From Gnetum montanum (Eukaryota > Streptophyta > Gnetopsida > Gnetales > Gnetaceae): a DNA stretch of 64,000 nucleotides. Location: contig MNCI01001919.1 of the NCBI GenBank assembly GCA_015680685.1, positions 528,336 to 592,335 on the forward strand, in the 5' to 3' direction. Each line of letters begins with the position of its first letter. Within the stretch, counting starts at the first letter, position 1. The notes beneath the pieces were generated by a model. That model did no database searches and was not told where the DNA came from. It saw nothing but the letters and a program-made list of their open reading frames with translations. A program made the translations under genes and the position numbers. This document shows positions 47,080 through 58,744 of this stretch, piece after piece.

Positions 47080-47174
47080 TGACGATATATGGAGGAGGCA
47101 CAACTGTGATGACACGTGTTTCAAACTTTTTGGAAGATCGCTGACTTGACCATCCTTATGTTGAAATCCGTATC

Positions 47175-47208
47175 TACACACAATACGTGCATCTGCGTAT
47201 TGTGTGTA
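47175..47208. repeat. Perfect 13-bp inverted repeat
   Basis: TACACACAATACG (47175-47187) and CGTATTGTGTGTA (47196-47208) are exact complements around an 8-base loop (TGCATCTG). Confidence 0.85.
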
Positions 47209-47264
47209 TGAGTGACAAATGTGGGTCGAGCATGCCTCCGTTGATTTTGGGCTACATTACACTC

Positions 47265-47284
47265 GTACGCATTACGTCGCGTAC
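47265..47284. repeat. Short inverted repeat GTACGC/GCGTAC
   Basis: Arms 47265-47270 and 47279-47284, loop ATTACGTC. Extends imperfectly outward (CTC..GAG). Confidence 0.7.
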
Positions 47285-47493
47285 AAGAGCGTAATAAAGC
47301 ATGAAGACAATAGATTCAAGCTGCTTTACGCTCGTTTACACTGCCGTGCGTAGTGAAGCATAAGAAATGATTATTTTGACAATGACTTATGCTGACACAC
47401 GCTGCGTTGTGTAAAGGGCGTAAGGTGACCAATATGTAAAAAAAGAAAAGCGTCAATCCACTGTGTGTTGTTGATCTCTCTTTGCCTTTTTCG

Positions 47494-47525
47494 ACGCTCA
47501 TTACGCTGCTGTGCGTACTGAGCGT
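47494..47525. repeat. 13-bp inverted repeat ACGCTCATTACGC/GCGTACTGAGCGT
   Basis: Arms 47494-47506 and 47513-47525 pair at 12 of 13 positions around TGCTGT. Confidence 0.85.
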
Positions 47526-47661
47526 AAACTCGGCCTTGGACAAAAGACTTAGCCAAAATACAGGAGAAGTCGCGTATTACGCTGTTTAGGCCTTAGTCTT
47601 TGCCAAATCTGCTAAAGTAAACTGCCTTCTAATGTCAGACTACATTTCGCTGAGCGTCATT

Positions 47662-47689
47662 ACGCTACACTGCATGCTATAGCGTAAAT
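47662..47689. repeat. Inverted repeat TTACGCTA/TAGCGTAA
   Basis: Perfect 8-bp arms around a loop of about 12 bases; same core (TTACGCT/AGCGTAA) as the hairpin at 47494-47525 and related to partial copies near 47330 and 47390. Confidence 0.7.
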
Positions 47690-48079
47690 ATGGAAACATA
47701 GTGAGATAAGAAATCTACGAAGGGAAACCAAAGTCTTGATGCCGCGCACCTCCTTGCATCGCCCTGTCTTGTTCTTCTTTCTGGAATTCTATCATGTACT
47801 TTTGCCCGGATCACGAATCTTTGCCTGAGACCGACTTGCAATTTCCACGGTGTTTCAATGACCCCTCTTTGTTGATGGTTAGAGGGCCTACCCGAAAGAC
47901 GTCGACAAAGAATGCAAAACACCGGAGAGGCAAAAGCACTAATAGCGTTCATCAGTGGCTATTCAAGTGTCGCCCTGTCAACATCTTTAAAGCAAGTAAC
48001 CTGCAACCAAAGAAGAAGACATAGGATACCATTGCTCGTCCGAACAACAGGCGAGGTTGTTGAAACAAGTCATGTGACA

Positions 48080-49484
48080 TACCAAATCCTTATCCTTCTA
48101 TTACATTTCATTTTTCTCATGAGAGGCTTCTAGCATCGAAATTTGGGACTAGGAGAGAGAAGGTTGTAGGAATTTTAGAGGGATTACAAAGCCAAAGAAG
48201 AAGATTTTAAAAAATAATAGAGACTTTGTAAGAAGGTTTATTTACTTTTTCTTTCCTTGAGACTACTGTACTTAGTCAAGGATCTTATACTTTTCCTCTC
48301 TATTGCTTGAATCTCTTCTATTATTTTATTATATTTATTATTAGCATGAAATTCTATTAAATTTTTTTTGTTTGGAACTTATTTTAAAAATTGTATTAAA
48401 ATTCTATCCAAATAATTTTTTTTCTTGGTAAATTTCTAGAATATGTGGAAACCTTAACCAATTTTCTTCTGAAGTATTTTATGACTATTTTGGATTTGTG
48501 CTTGGTATGGGATGTGATTTTATGAGAATTTTGTGAAATTTTTGGCTATTGTAAAAATCTTGTGAGAAGGGAAAATATTAAAGAAAATAATATAAAATAT
48601 AATTATTATGATAAGGATTTCTAAGTATTTAAACCATGAATCTTTATACATAATAGTGAAGTGTTCCTTAGTTAGCCTTACCACATGGGAACAAAGGTTA
48701 GGATGGATTTTTGACCTTGGATTTTGATTTTTAAGTTCATGTGTAATTGAAGATTTGGCCAAGACCATGATACTCAGTAGTTGAGTCTATTTGTGTGAGG
48801 TGAGATATGGTTAAGACATAGCCTTTCAAGGTGTGTACTACAATTATTGAGGATGTTAGTAATGAAGATATCATCAAGATCTAACCATTAAAAATTCTCT
48901 TAGATTATTTAGGATCATTCAATATTAGTGGTACAATTTTTTCCTAGATTTATTAGTTCATTTTAATAGAGAAATGAAACCAAGATCTATCCTTTGGAGA
49001 TCCCTAGATTAAATATAAAATATATGGATTCTTGAAAATTTTTTGGTATTTTTGAACTTTAGAATATTTTTTAATATTTTATCAGAAATTTTCCTCAATC
49101 CATAGACTTAGAATTTGGTCCAAAATCTCCCTTGCTTTAGTGGTATTAATTCCTTCTGCATTTTAAATCATAAACCATAGAATAACTAAAAAATGCTAGA
49201 ATAGGAGCTTGGGATAATATGTGGCCTAGTTTTATCATGGAGGAATCTTTGGAATTTTCCTATAGGTTTTTGTATAGTTTTTATTTTTGTAAAATTGAAA
49301 ATATATAAAAATTTTGAATATTTAATTTATATACTTATTTTTATAAATAAATAATAAGTATAATAGTTATGAAATTTTCATCTTTGCTATCTTATTTGGG
49401 ATACCATAAGAATCATTTTTGCTTTTGTCATGAGCTATATATTTAAATGTAAAATAATATTATTTCATTAAATATTATTAATTT
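48080..49484. other. AT-rich stretch, nothing recognised
   Basis: No domain, LTR or tandem repeat seen. CpG falls back to the low level typical of the window immediately after 48080. Confidence 0.5.
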
Positions 49485-52330
49485 CATCATCATCATCATC
49501 GTAGTCTTTGTTCCAACAAAATAGAATTAGCTACATGAGTTTCTTTTCGTCATTCATCTATATGAAAGACTAGATTCTTGTTTATTTGTACTTTCTTCAA
49601 ATCATCTTTGATTATTTTTTCCCTATTTTTTTTTTTGATCTTCCTTTCAATAAGTTACCTAAAATAGTGATGTAGCAACCTTTGTTTATAGGCTTATTGT
49701 CTAATCTTCTTTACACATGTCCAAACAATCTAAGCCAACATTCTTATTGCTTATTTGAAATAGAAGCGACTGCAAGTATTTCTCTGATATCTATATTATG
49801 TAGTTTATCTAAGAGCATTCAACATCTATCAAAGAATTTCCATTTCTATTACACTAATTTGTTATTCATATCTTCTTTGTACTACCAAACATTTAGCATC
49901 ATATAAGATAGTAGGTTTGATTAATATCCTATAAAATTTTCCCTTTAATTTTATTGATATTCTTTTATCACATACAATACCCCTACCTTGTCCCCATTTT
50001 TACCATCTTACCTTAATTATATTTCTAATATATTTGTTAATTTCAACATCATATTGGAGGATTGATCCTAGGTAGTAAAACTATTTATAGGAAAAAAACA
50101 TTTTTGCCTTAAATTATCACTTTTTTTCCATCCTTATTTATGCTATTATTAAAAGTTCATGTTATATATTCTATCTTACTTTTATTAATTTTTAAGCCTT
50201 TTGATCCTAGATCACGTCTCCACTTCTCCATTTTAGTAGTAATATTTTCTTGAGTTATATCCACTAACACAATATCATCTATAAATAGCATACACCAAGG
50301 TATTTCATATTGTATTTTCTTTGTTAATTCATTCATAATAGAGGTAAATAAGTACAAGCTAAGTGTAGATCCTTAATATAAATCTACTATGGCTAGAAAA
50401 TCAAATGTTACTCCATAAACTACTCTAATTTTAGTAGCAACTCATTCATATATGTCTTGAATTACTTTAACATATTTACAAGGATTTCTTTTTTTTGTAA
50501 GATCCACCAAATAATACCTCTAGGAATTTTGTTATATTCTTTTTTGAAGTCAATGAATATATTATGTAAATATTTTCTATGTTTTCTGAATTCCTCTATT
50601 AATTATCTTATAAAAAATAGCATCTATAGTATATCCCCTTGACATAAATCCAAATTGATTTTTTGATATTGTTGATTCATGTTTGAGATGTTGCTCTATG
50701 AATCTCTCATAAAGCTTCATAGTATGGCTCATTAGCTTGATCCCTCTATATTTTGCACAATTTTGTACATCTCCTTTATTTTTTTAAATGGAAAGAGCAA
50801 AGCTTTTTCTCTAATTTTTAATAATTTCTTTATGCTTCAAATTTTTTTTAAATAATTGTATCAGCCAAGAAACTCCTATATCTTCCAGTTTTTTCCAATC
50901 TTCTATAAGAATTTTATCTAGTCCAATAGCTTTTTCATTTTTGAACTTTAATAAACCTATCTTCACCTAATAAAAGAGTTTATTAACAAAACCAAAATTT
51001 GGTTTTCCTTCTTGGACATTTTTTCTTGGGAAATATTTATTTAATAATTCTTGAAAATTCATTTTCCACCTATCCAAAATTCCATTATCTTTTACCAAAA
51101 TTATTTCATCTGCTTCCTTAATGTATTTAACAGGATCAAGATCAATGTTCTTACCTTTTTTGTTCATAAAAATTTATAATTTATAAATATATTTTTCTTC
51201 TTTCTTTGTTCCTAGTTTCTCATAAAATTTATCAAATTGCTTATGTCTGACTCTAGCTACTACTATGATTGCCTCTTTCTTTACCATTTTGTACATTAGC
51301 TTGTTTTCTTAGCTACTACTTTGTTACCATTCCTTAAAGCATTTTTTTTCTTATTTTGGATAGGGTGTTGCATTTTGCTTCACTACCATGTCTCCTTTGT
51401 TATGTTTTTTTTTTCCTTTCATTTCACTCAAAATGTTCTTTTCAATTTTCTTAATGCAACTTTTGATTTGTCCACAAATTAAATTTGTAGAAAAATCCCA
51501 ATTCTAAGTGCCTTCATGGAGTAATTTTTCTCTAAAAAAGGTGATGTTATCTTTTGTCAAATTCTATCATTTTATGTATTTAGTTCTTTTTCTCATGCTA
51601 TCTTTAAAGCTCTACATAATTGAATCTATTAACATTAATCAATACACTCTCCAAGTATGACCTTGTATTCTCTGCATATGGCCTAGTCTCTTTTGTGCAA
51701 TAAGAAATAAAAAAAAAAATTATTCATATCACTCTTATATGTAATTAAATGTTCCACCCTCTTCTTAAAATAAGTATTTGAAATTTCAAGTTCATAGGCA
51801 CTTGCAAATTATAGTAGTAAATCTCCCATATCATTGTGCTTTGCAAATCCTTATCCTCTATGAATCTTATCATATCCCACTTTCATAGATCCAACATAAC
51901 TATTAAAGTTCCCTCCAATGGATATGCTTTTTTACTAGAAACTTTCTTGAAGAAATTGATCAATGGAATTGCAAAAAATTTACTTAATCAAAATTTCTAG
52001 ACCAATTTGTAAATCATATACACTAACGAAATTGATGATTTTATTTCCAAAAATAAGTTTGATGCCCATAATTCAATCATCATGGAAAAATATTTGTACC
52101 ACTTTATCTTTGATAAATTGATCAACAATTATGCCTATTCCATTTTAGTGATTTTATTTTCCTAAGTACAAGAGTATGTAAACTTAATTAAAATCTTTAG
52201 CTTTCTCCACTTTCCATATTATTTCTTGGAGGTAGGTAATGTAGATTCTACATCTTTTTATGATGTTGATAATTTTAAAGGTTTTTTTTTATTTCAAGTT
52301 CCAATGTTTTAAGTTTCCATCCAAATTTTT
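49485..52330 (-). mobile_element. RTE-like LINE, nearly full-length, inactive
   Basis: Minus strand, N- to C-terminal: endonuclease with TLELVD...YITYLQEIIWKVEKAKDF, NGIGIIVDQFI, SVYDLQIGL, then GGNFNSYVGSMKVGYDKIH (cf. GGDFNGHVG) and ISNTYFKKRVEHLITYKSDMN (about 51780-51710). RT follows with RWKMNFQELLNKYF (about 51080), YRGIKLMSHTMKLYERFIEQHLKHE, NQFGFM, GSTLSLYLFTSIMNELTKKIQ, and PWCMLFIDDIVLVD (50157-50357; FADD decayed to FIDD). The 3' end is (ATG)n, on plus (CAT)n at 49485-49500. Such LINEs copy RNA into a nicked target. Many stops and frame shifts. Confidence 0.85.
50157..50357 (-). pseudogene. RT catalytic block of RTE-like LINE
   Basis: Frame MYLFTSIMNELTKKIQYEIPWCMLFIDDIVLVDITQENITTKMEKWRRDLGSKGLKINKSKIEYIT reads through the palm and start of the thumb. 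The first residue of the ADD motif is changed (FIDD for FADD), but both Asp remain. Confidence 0.87.
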
Positions 52331-52938
52331 TATCACTTGACTTATTTCTTTACCCACACCCATTCCTAATGTGGAAATCCTTATCTACTTTTTACAAAAT
52401 CCACGTGATGATGTTGTGTGCCATTTCTCAAGGATATACTAGCCAATCCTTGCCCATTTTCCATAGCAACCAAGCCCTATGACCATTATGCATTATTTCT
52501 AGGAAATTCCTTAGCATCTACAAAATTTAAAAATAACTCATCCATGAGATTTAGCAAAGTTTTATAATTGGTTCCTAAACTGACTCTAAACTTCTTCTTT
52601 TCATATCTAGGCTTGGGAAATTAGTAGAGTTCTCATTAATCTATTCTATTTTTTCATCTTTCATTAGTCCCAAAATATAATAGAATCTTAAGCTTCTTCA
52701 TAAGTTTTGATCTTTCAAACTTTCAATTAGTTCATCAATTATTGTGATGATTAATTTCATTATTATGAAAATTTATATCTAGTCTTGCTTCACAATCATT
52801 AAGTCCTTGGCATCCTATTAGCTTATTATTTATTATAAGGAAATGATCACCTCTATGGTCTTAAAAATACTATATAGTTTTGTTTCGAAGTATACTAATC
52901 TTCCATTAATAATTGTACATACACCTTTCTTATAAGAT

Positions 52939-53061
52939 AACTTTATAAGCCATCATTGTAAGATATATGCTTTCATTCAAACTTTATAAGCCATCATTGT
53001 AAGATATATGCTTTCATTCAAACTTTATAAGCCATCATTGTAAGATATATGCTTTCATTCA
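52939..53061 (+). repeat. Three tandem 41-bp units
   Basis: The unit AACTTTATAAGCCATCATTG... (41 bases) starts at 52939, 52980 and 53021 with no difference I can see between copies. Identity implies recent amplification or assembly duplication. No known satellite recognised. Confidence 0.92.
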
Positions 53062-54071
53062 TCTTCTATAACTATGCTACTCAATGACTTCCCTCTTGAT
53101 TAATCACCACTTTATAAAATGATGGTTAATTCCTTACTATGAAATAATATTATTTGTTGATGCCCAACCATCATAAGCTCTCAGCTTCTCATTAGATCAT
53201 CACTTCATCAAGAAATGATGGTGGATTTTTATAGCTATTAAAGTTTGCTGATTTTGTAGTCATAAAGTTTCTTCCTCTAAATATTTGGTGTTAATAAAAT
53301 TGCTTATTTCCTTTTTGTTCTCATTAGCAAAACATCCACTATTTTCTTTCTTTTCTGGAAATAGTATATATATTACAAGAAAATAAAAATAATTCCTTAT
53401 AGTTGGTATGAGAACTTATGTTATCATTTTAGTAGCATTAGTGGCCAAACAATTGGGTTACCATTATGTAAATTACAAATGGCAAAGTGGCTCATTAATG
53501 AATTTATCTAATATAAAACTATCTTTACATAAAATGCACATAGTGATTGAAAAAATCCCTCTACCTACTATAGTGATATATCCATTCTTCCTAGCATGGC
53601 TAATATGATTAGTAATAATTGCCAATATGAGGTAAACCAATCATCACATAGCTATTTTAATAAATCCATATCAATAGCACCAACTTGATGAAAACTAAGT
53701 AGGAAAACCCAAAAAGACACTAATAGTTAATAGCTCCATGAGATGAGGCTTGACATCAAATGCTAACTTAAGGTATCACCACCCACTATTATAGTTACCA
53801 AAAATAATAATAAGATAGATATATTTTTAAAATATCATATGTATGAAGATCCAAAATTCCCATTCCTACTAGATACTCAAGGGTAGATAACCATTCTTTC
53901 TCATCCATAAGAGTATGAGTATAATGTATGTCTAAGTTGAAAATCCATTTAGCCTTATGAACTTCTATTTTTATAATTTTGAAATTCATAGTTATAAGGT
54001 TGATCTTTGATAAAACCTGATATGTCAAGTAGCTAAGTCATGGAAACATAATGAAACACCATTTTATCAAG
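53062..54071. other. AT-rich stretch, nothing recognised
   Basis: Contains a few 'atgatgg/ccatcat' motifs but no gene, LTR pair or longer repeat visible. Confidence 0.45.
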
Positions 54072-55087
54072 TGTATTATTTGACTAAGGTATCATAGATG
54101 CTATATCATATATGCTAAATGGTAGATGCTCTATCATATCTATGTTGTAACATCCTCATTGATGTGTCTCAATTGGCTATTACATCATAGATGCTACATT
54201 GCAGCTATTATATTGTAGATATGATATCACATCTACTATAACTTATCTACATTGATGCATCCTCATCAACGCATCCTTGTTGATGTAGCCAAACACATTA
54301 ATAGATATCCATTGATATAATGCTTGTATTTTTCTATAAATATATGAGCATCCATCATGTATTTCATACCATTTGGTTAATAGTGTAGCAAAACTCTTGT
54401 AATTTTATTTTGTAATCTTAGTAAACAGTCAATGAGTGCCCATAGCATGGGTTTGAGTTAATTGTATGGCATCTTATTATAGTGGTATTATACCTAGACA
54501 TATTCCATGAATAGCAATAAGATCAAGATTGATTCATATTCATTATAGTACTTTGACTTAGAATAGATTTACTTTCAATGAAATTTACTTTCTATGTACT
54601 TACTTAATATTTACATTTTAACATATATTAATCAATTGGTAGAATGAGTGCAACCATTTCCAATTGTAAACACATATTCAATTAATAGTCTTAGTAGCAT
54701 TATTGTTTAGTTTTCCTAGTAGAATAACACTTGGTAATTCCAATAGTGGGTATGAGTTCAGGACATGTACGGTAAACTAGGAAATGAAAATCATCATTCT
54801 TAGGATAGTTTAGGATTTTATTTTATTATTAATTATATTAAATAATTAATTTCTATGTTATTAAATAATTTAGTTCAGGACCCCAATAACATCATAATCA
54901 TATGCCTCACTTTAGACTAAACGATATGTTAGAAAGCTATTGCTAGCCTAAGTAGAAATATAGTGACCTATAATTAATACTTAATGATCTAGATACCATA
55001 CTAGTTTCATTTATAGAATTCAATTAAATCATGTGTACACACTTATCATTAGTATAGTTGGATGTAGGAGATATCTACTACTCATCA
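54072..55087 (+). repeat. 5' LTR of E2
   Basis: 1016 bp. Starts TGTATTATTTGACTAAGG, ends CTACTACTCATCA, TATA box at 54335-54342. Clearly diverged from both E LTRs but collinear. Confidence 0.82.
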
Positions 55088-55219
55088 TTAGTGTTGTTAT
55101 TGAGGATGATGCTAGTGATCTAGATTAGCTATATTATAAATGATCATTTTAAAAGCACTAACAATTTCTCTTCTCAAAAATATTAATATTTTAAGTCACA
55201 TATATTATCAAATAAAAAC

Positions 55220-56740
55220 ATGTCTCTTGTACATAGGGCCTATATTCCATTACATGATGAGAACATTCATAGGAATAACGATACGATCAATATTGAAGAG
55301 AAGTAGAGTGAACCACTAAAAGCAGGACTCTCGTATGCTTGTTCTAACTCTTACTATTAAAGGCTACATTTAAATCTTGTGGAAACCCTAGAGGAGATAG
55401 AAAAAGTCCTAGAAAAAGAAGAGTCTCAAGGCCTAGAACATCCTCCAAACCTAGAAGAGAAGCAATAAGGGACCAAAGGGAAACATATAGATGCCATGGT
55501 GATTCTCCCAATTCCCTAGCCTCCTCTTCATCTTCAACATCTAGTTCTAATAAAGATGAATGTGGGTATAAAGATAGAGATACCCTAAGTAATAAAGATG
55601 AAAATAGAAATGGAAATCAAAGTTAAGATATAACGTATCAAATGGAGCATATATGAGATCATCATAATTAATCAAAGAGAAATAGAGCTTATCATCATGA
55701 CATGTTTAATGATTATGAACCCTTGTTAGCTACTAGAAGCTTGATACAAATCACAAAGATAGTTAGAATACCCAACAAGCATCAAAGAGAAAGTTGCATC
55801 AAAAGGCTTAATATGACTAGCATTCCTAAATTTAAGGAAGACTATAATTCTAATCCACAATATCATTTACAAGTCTTTCAAGATGCATGCTCCTTGAAAA
55901 ATGTTGAAAGTAAGTGGCAAAATCTTAAGCTCTTTCTTAGAATACTAATAGAAATGAAAAATATTGACAGTGATTGACAAAATATTAAGCTCTTTCCTAG
56001 GATACTAATAGAAGAAGCTAAAAGTTGGTATAGATCATTGAAACCATATTCAATCTATTGGTCATCCATAATGCTTGAGCTATTCAATAAAAAATACCAA
56101 ACCTATTCAAGAATATCCAATGTAAAAAAATAAATCCAAGGGTGAAAGCATGAAAACCATGAATTGCTAAACATAGCCTTGAGATGATACTATTCTCTAT
56201 TACATAGATTCCCAAACCATGGATACTCTCAAAACAAAAAACTTTGTCACATCATAGATGGACTTTGTAATAAAATGAGGAAGATCCTTGGAATCTATGG
56301 CCAAGAAAAATTATTAGAGTTAAGAGTCCATTAGATACAAAGGCTAATTGAACAAGTGGTAAAAGAAGAAAGAGAGATGTATAAAAGGGAGAACATAGAG
56401 GAATATAACTGGAATCAAACTCTTCACAAAAAGGAGGTCCATATTTATGATTAGGAAAAAGTGGTAGCACTTGATGAGTTGATTTCATACAAAACCTTAT
56501 GAATACAAAATTCTATTGTTGAGATTAAAATAAGCATAGATAATAAATTTAATTTTATGAATAAAAATGTTACAACTAACTTGAAAATTATAGAGGAGAA
56601 GGTAAAGAAAATAGGATGAAGTAATCAAAACAAGAGGAGGAAAAAGAATAAGAAAATAAGTAAACACTTATTGGCAAAATGAAAAAATAGTTTTAGTAGA
56701 AGAGTTTGTAGGCTCATATATAGAGAAGAAAGATGAATGT
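55220..56740 (+). pseudogene. Gag of E2
   Basis: Starts ATGTCTCTTGTACATAGGGC. Frame 55702-55977 reads MFNDYEPLLATRSLIQITKIVRIPNKHQRES...MTSIPKFKEDYNSNPQYHLQVF, equal in layout to the gags of E and D. A 60-base tandem duplication (55896-56015) repeats the 'VESKWQNLKLFLRILIE' region. The later RYYSLL...CP block is visible near 56190-56240 in broken frames. Confidence 0.8.
55896..56015 (+). repeat. 60-bp tandem duplication inside E2 gag
   Basis: GAAAAATGTTGAAAGTAAGTGG... (55896-55955) is followed by a similar second unit (55956-56015). The E and D gags have a single unit, so the duplication is private to E2. Confidence 0.8.
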
Positions 56741-56743
56741 TAC

Positions 56744-57881
56744 TGTTGGCGACCATTTGGGACACGATCGCCAATGAGTGTCCTCAAACAGGATTTAGGT
56801 TCTTGCTCGTCTCTGGCAACACCAAGGCCCAGATACCTCCAAATAGACTCAGTAGTTAATGTGAGTATGTGTGTGTGCTGTTGTGGTGTGCTTTTATGAA
56901 AAATGAAATGATTGGGTTGTTTGTAAAACTATAAATGACTTATCTTAAAGAGATTCAGCCAACTTTGCAAAGTACTGTGAGTCGTTGAGAGTTCCTATTT
57001 TGTTCAATTTCCTATTCTATGCGGTCCTTATAATACCTACTTGTAACAAATAAAGTTTTGCAAAAACATTTGAGCACAACTCTGCGAATCTACTTCTAAT
57101 TTTCCCCAAAGAAATAGATAGTTCCACAAGAAAACTAAAAATAGAATGAGATTCAATGGAAATAGAAAGAAGAGAAAAAGAAAGTAGATTTGTGTAAAGA
57201 TCTCAAATGTTTAAACAAGGTAAAATGATATGAGTAAACACTTCACGATAAAGCTATCCAAAATTCAATAACTACGAATTGTTCAAGGCTCAAATAAGCA
57301 ATTTCTTTAAGACAATCCTACTATGCTATACAAAAAATTGCTGCATAAACTATCACGTACCAGACTCTATTTTGGCTAGATAATGGATGTCAACAATTGC
57401 ATTCAATAGATCCTTCAAAAGACTTGAAAATTTATGATTGAAATACCATGGAGATTCACTTTAAAGATAAAAGAAGCTATTCTAGTCCTATCAAAATACC
57501 AAATATTTTCTGAACCCTCTTGACTATTGAATTGTTCAACGGCTTGACTACATACAGAGGCTCTCTTACAAAAATCTCAATAGCGGTTCTTATAAATTGC
57601 ACAATAATAAAATTTACTACTAAAATTCTCTTAAGGCTTTCAAACACAAGCTCTTCTATGGAAAAATTTTAATAGAAATTTTCTATCATGCAACAAGAAC
57701 AATAAGAGCAATCTAAAAATCCTAAAATTACATGCCAAGCATGATACTATCTAAAACACTAGCTAAAAAATTCAAACAAAATAAAAAATAAACATAACTC
57801 ATAGGACTATGACAAAGAGGTTGAAATGTTGTCTTTAACAAGTCATCTTACAAGTAATCTTTCACAATGTCTTCTTTTTCA
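56744..57881 (-). repeat. 3' LTR of G (partner outside window)
   Basis: Left end is exact because E2 is interrupted there. On the element strand it ends ...GGTCGCCAACA. The right end was placed at a CA (57881) just before the polypurine-like tract. Without the other LTR the border is approximate. The left 150 bases retain several CpGs (gcgacc, acgatcgcc), unlike neighbouring older elements. Confidence 0.55.
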
Positions 57882-57886
57882 ATGCT

Positions 57887-57905
57887 CTTCCCCCCCTCCC
57901 CCCTT
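57887..57905 (-). promoter_or_regulatory. Polypurine tract of G
   Basis: Plus strand cttccccccctcccccctt, i.e. AAGGGGGGAGGGGGGGAAG on the element strand, just inside the proposed LTR end. Confidence 0.6.
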
Positions 57906-58490
57906 GGCCACCAAGACCCTTGAAGCCTTTTTATAGGGTCTCATAGGTAGTTAGATATTATAAAATATCTTGGAGAACATCTTTCCCAAGTAAGGGAGTT
58001 CTAACTTGCCCAACAAGTTAGGAGATATTACTTGCCCAATAAGTTAGGAAATTATAACTTATACATGAAGTTAAGAGAAAATCATGCTAACATTGGCATG
58101 TGTCTTTACAAATATTTCTTTCATAAGAAGTCACAACCTATATAATAATTTTAGGAAATAAAGCCAAGATCTCTATCTTTTTTAATTCATTTAACCTTAG
58201 TCCAAGATCAAGTTTCTCAAACACCATGATGGCCATTGCAATAAGTGCTCCATACAATTGTCATTTTATTTTTAGCCACCAAACCATATGAAATTGGAAT
58301 TTTTATACACGTTCAGGTTTTTTTTCTTTCTTTCCACAATGACGGCCACATCCATGATCCTCCATAACTACCGTAGAAGAAATGTCATTTCACTGATTCA
58401 TTTGTGCACCTGTCTCATTGTGTCTTCATGTCTCTGTAGCCGCACTTGATGGATTGGTAATGATGATAACAGACACATTGGCGTTGGGTG
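57906..58490. other. 3' untranslated part of G
   Basis: AT-rich up to about 58330, then rising CpG content. No coding motif seen until the captured fragments start near 58500. Confidence 0.45.
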
Positions 58491-58499
58491 CTGCTATGT

Positions 58500-58690
58500 T
58501 TGGTAATGTTGCCAAATCTTAAGGCTAGCACAGGAGTTCCACTCAGCATGGCTTCTATCATGGTGAAAGCTAGTCTCTATGGCCGCATTGTTGGGTTCAG
58601 AAATACGTCCAAAGTGTTGAAGAATTTTCCTAGCTCTCTTTCGCCCAACTGGCCGAGTACCTTCACTACCACAGTTCTTAAAACCCCTCT
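58500..58690 (-). pseudogene. Captured glycosyltransferase (GT4/GT1-fold) fragment
   Basis: Minus strand frame reads VKVLGQLGERELGKFFNTLDVFLNPT, a stop, then LAFTMIEAMLSGTPVLALRFGNI. This matches the nucleotide-sugar-binding end of plant GT-B glycosyltransferases (LG.l....L..fYN.lDvFvNPTlR.QGlD.t.iEAMLsG.PvlatR). The catalytic E in the 'EAMLSGTPV' motif is intact. Only about 60 residues are present and one stop (CAG to TAG type) interrupts it. It directly follows, on the same strand, the aspartyl protease fragment. Confidence 0.65.
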
Positions 58691-58744
58691 GCAATATGCA
58701 GTCTAGTCACCAATAGTTCTTAAAACCCTACTATAGTATGTTCC

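Larger units (their letters stand above)
46314..48079 (-). other. CpG-rich block, possible young solo LTR or regulatory region
   Basis: From about 46310 to 48080 the sequence changes abruptly: CpG is frequent and GC is clearly higher than on either side. On the minus strand a TATA-like CCTATAAATATCCC lies at about 47066-47079. It is followed downstream by an LTR-U5-like region (TTATTTCTTGTTGCTTTGTG at about 46710). Upstream of the TATA lies a hairpin cluster (47175-47690). Candidate TGT...ACA ends are 46314 and 48079, but the flanks (TTACA, TACCA) are only a weak duplication. An alternative pair is CATGT at 46312-46316 and 48071-48075. Open frames here (e.g. 46296-46529, 46550-46894, 47677-47952) have no family I recognise. 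A real unmethylated gene promoter is an alternative. Confidence 0.4.
54072..56743 (+). mobile_element. Element E2: second E-family copy, truncated by G
   Basis: 5' LTR (54072-55087), decayed tRNA-Asp-type primer site and gag (from 55220) align with E. The copy stops abruptly at 56743 where element G begins. The equivalent point in E is near 37165. E2 lacks insertion C, so it shows the uninterrupted gag sequence at C's target (about 55455: aataagggaccaaaggg). Confidence 0.85.

Noticed and set aside
47677-47952. Minus-strand 91-codon frame with normal-looking composition
   Set aside because: Overlaps other open frames on both strands in a CpG-rich block where open frames arise easily; no family recognised.
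53408-53608. Plus-strand 66-codon frame
   Set aside because: Not distinguishable from random AT-rich sequence; no motif.
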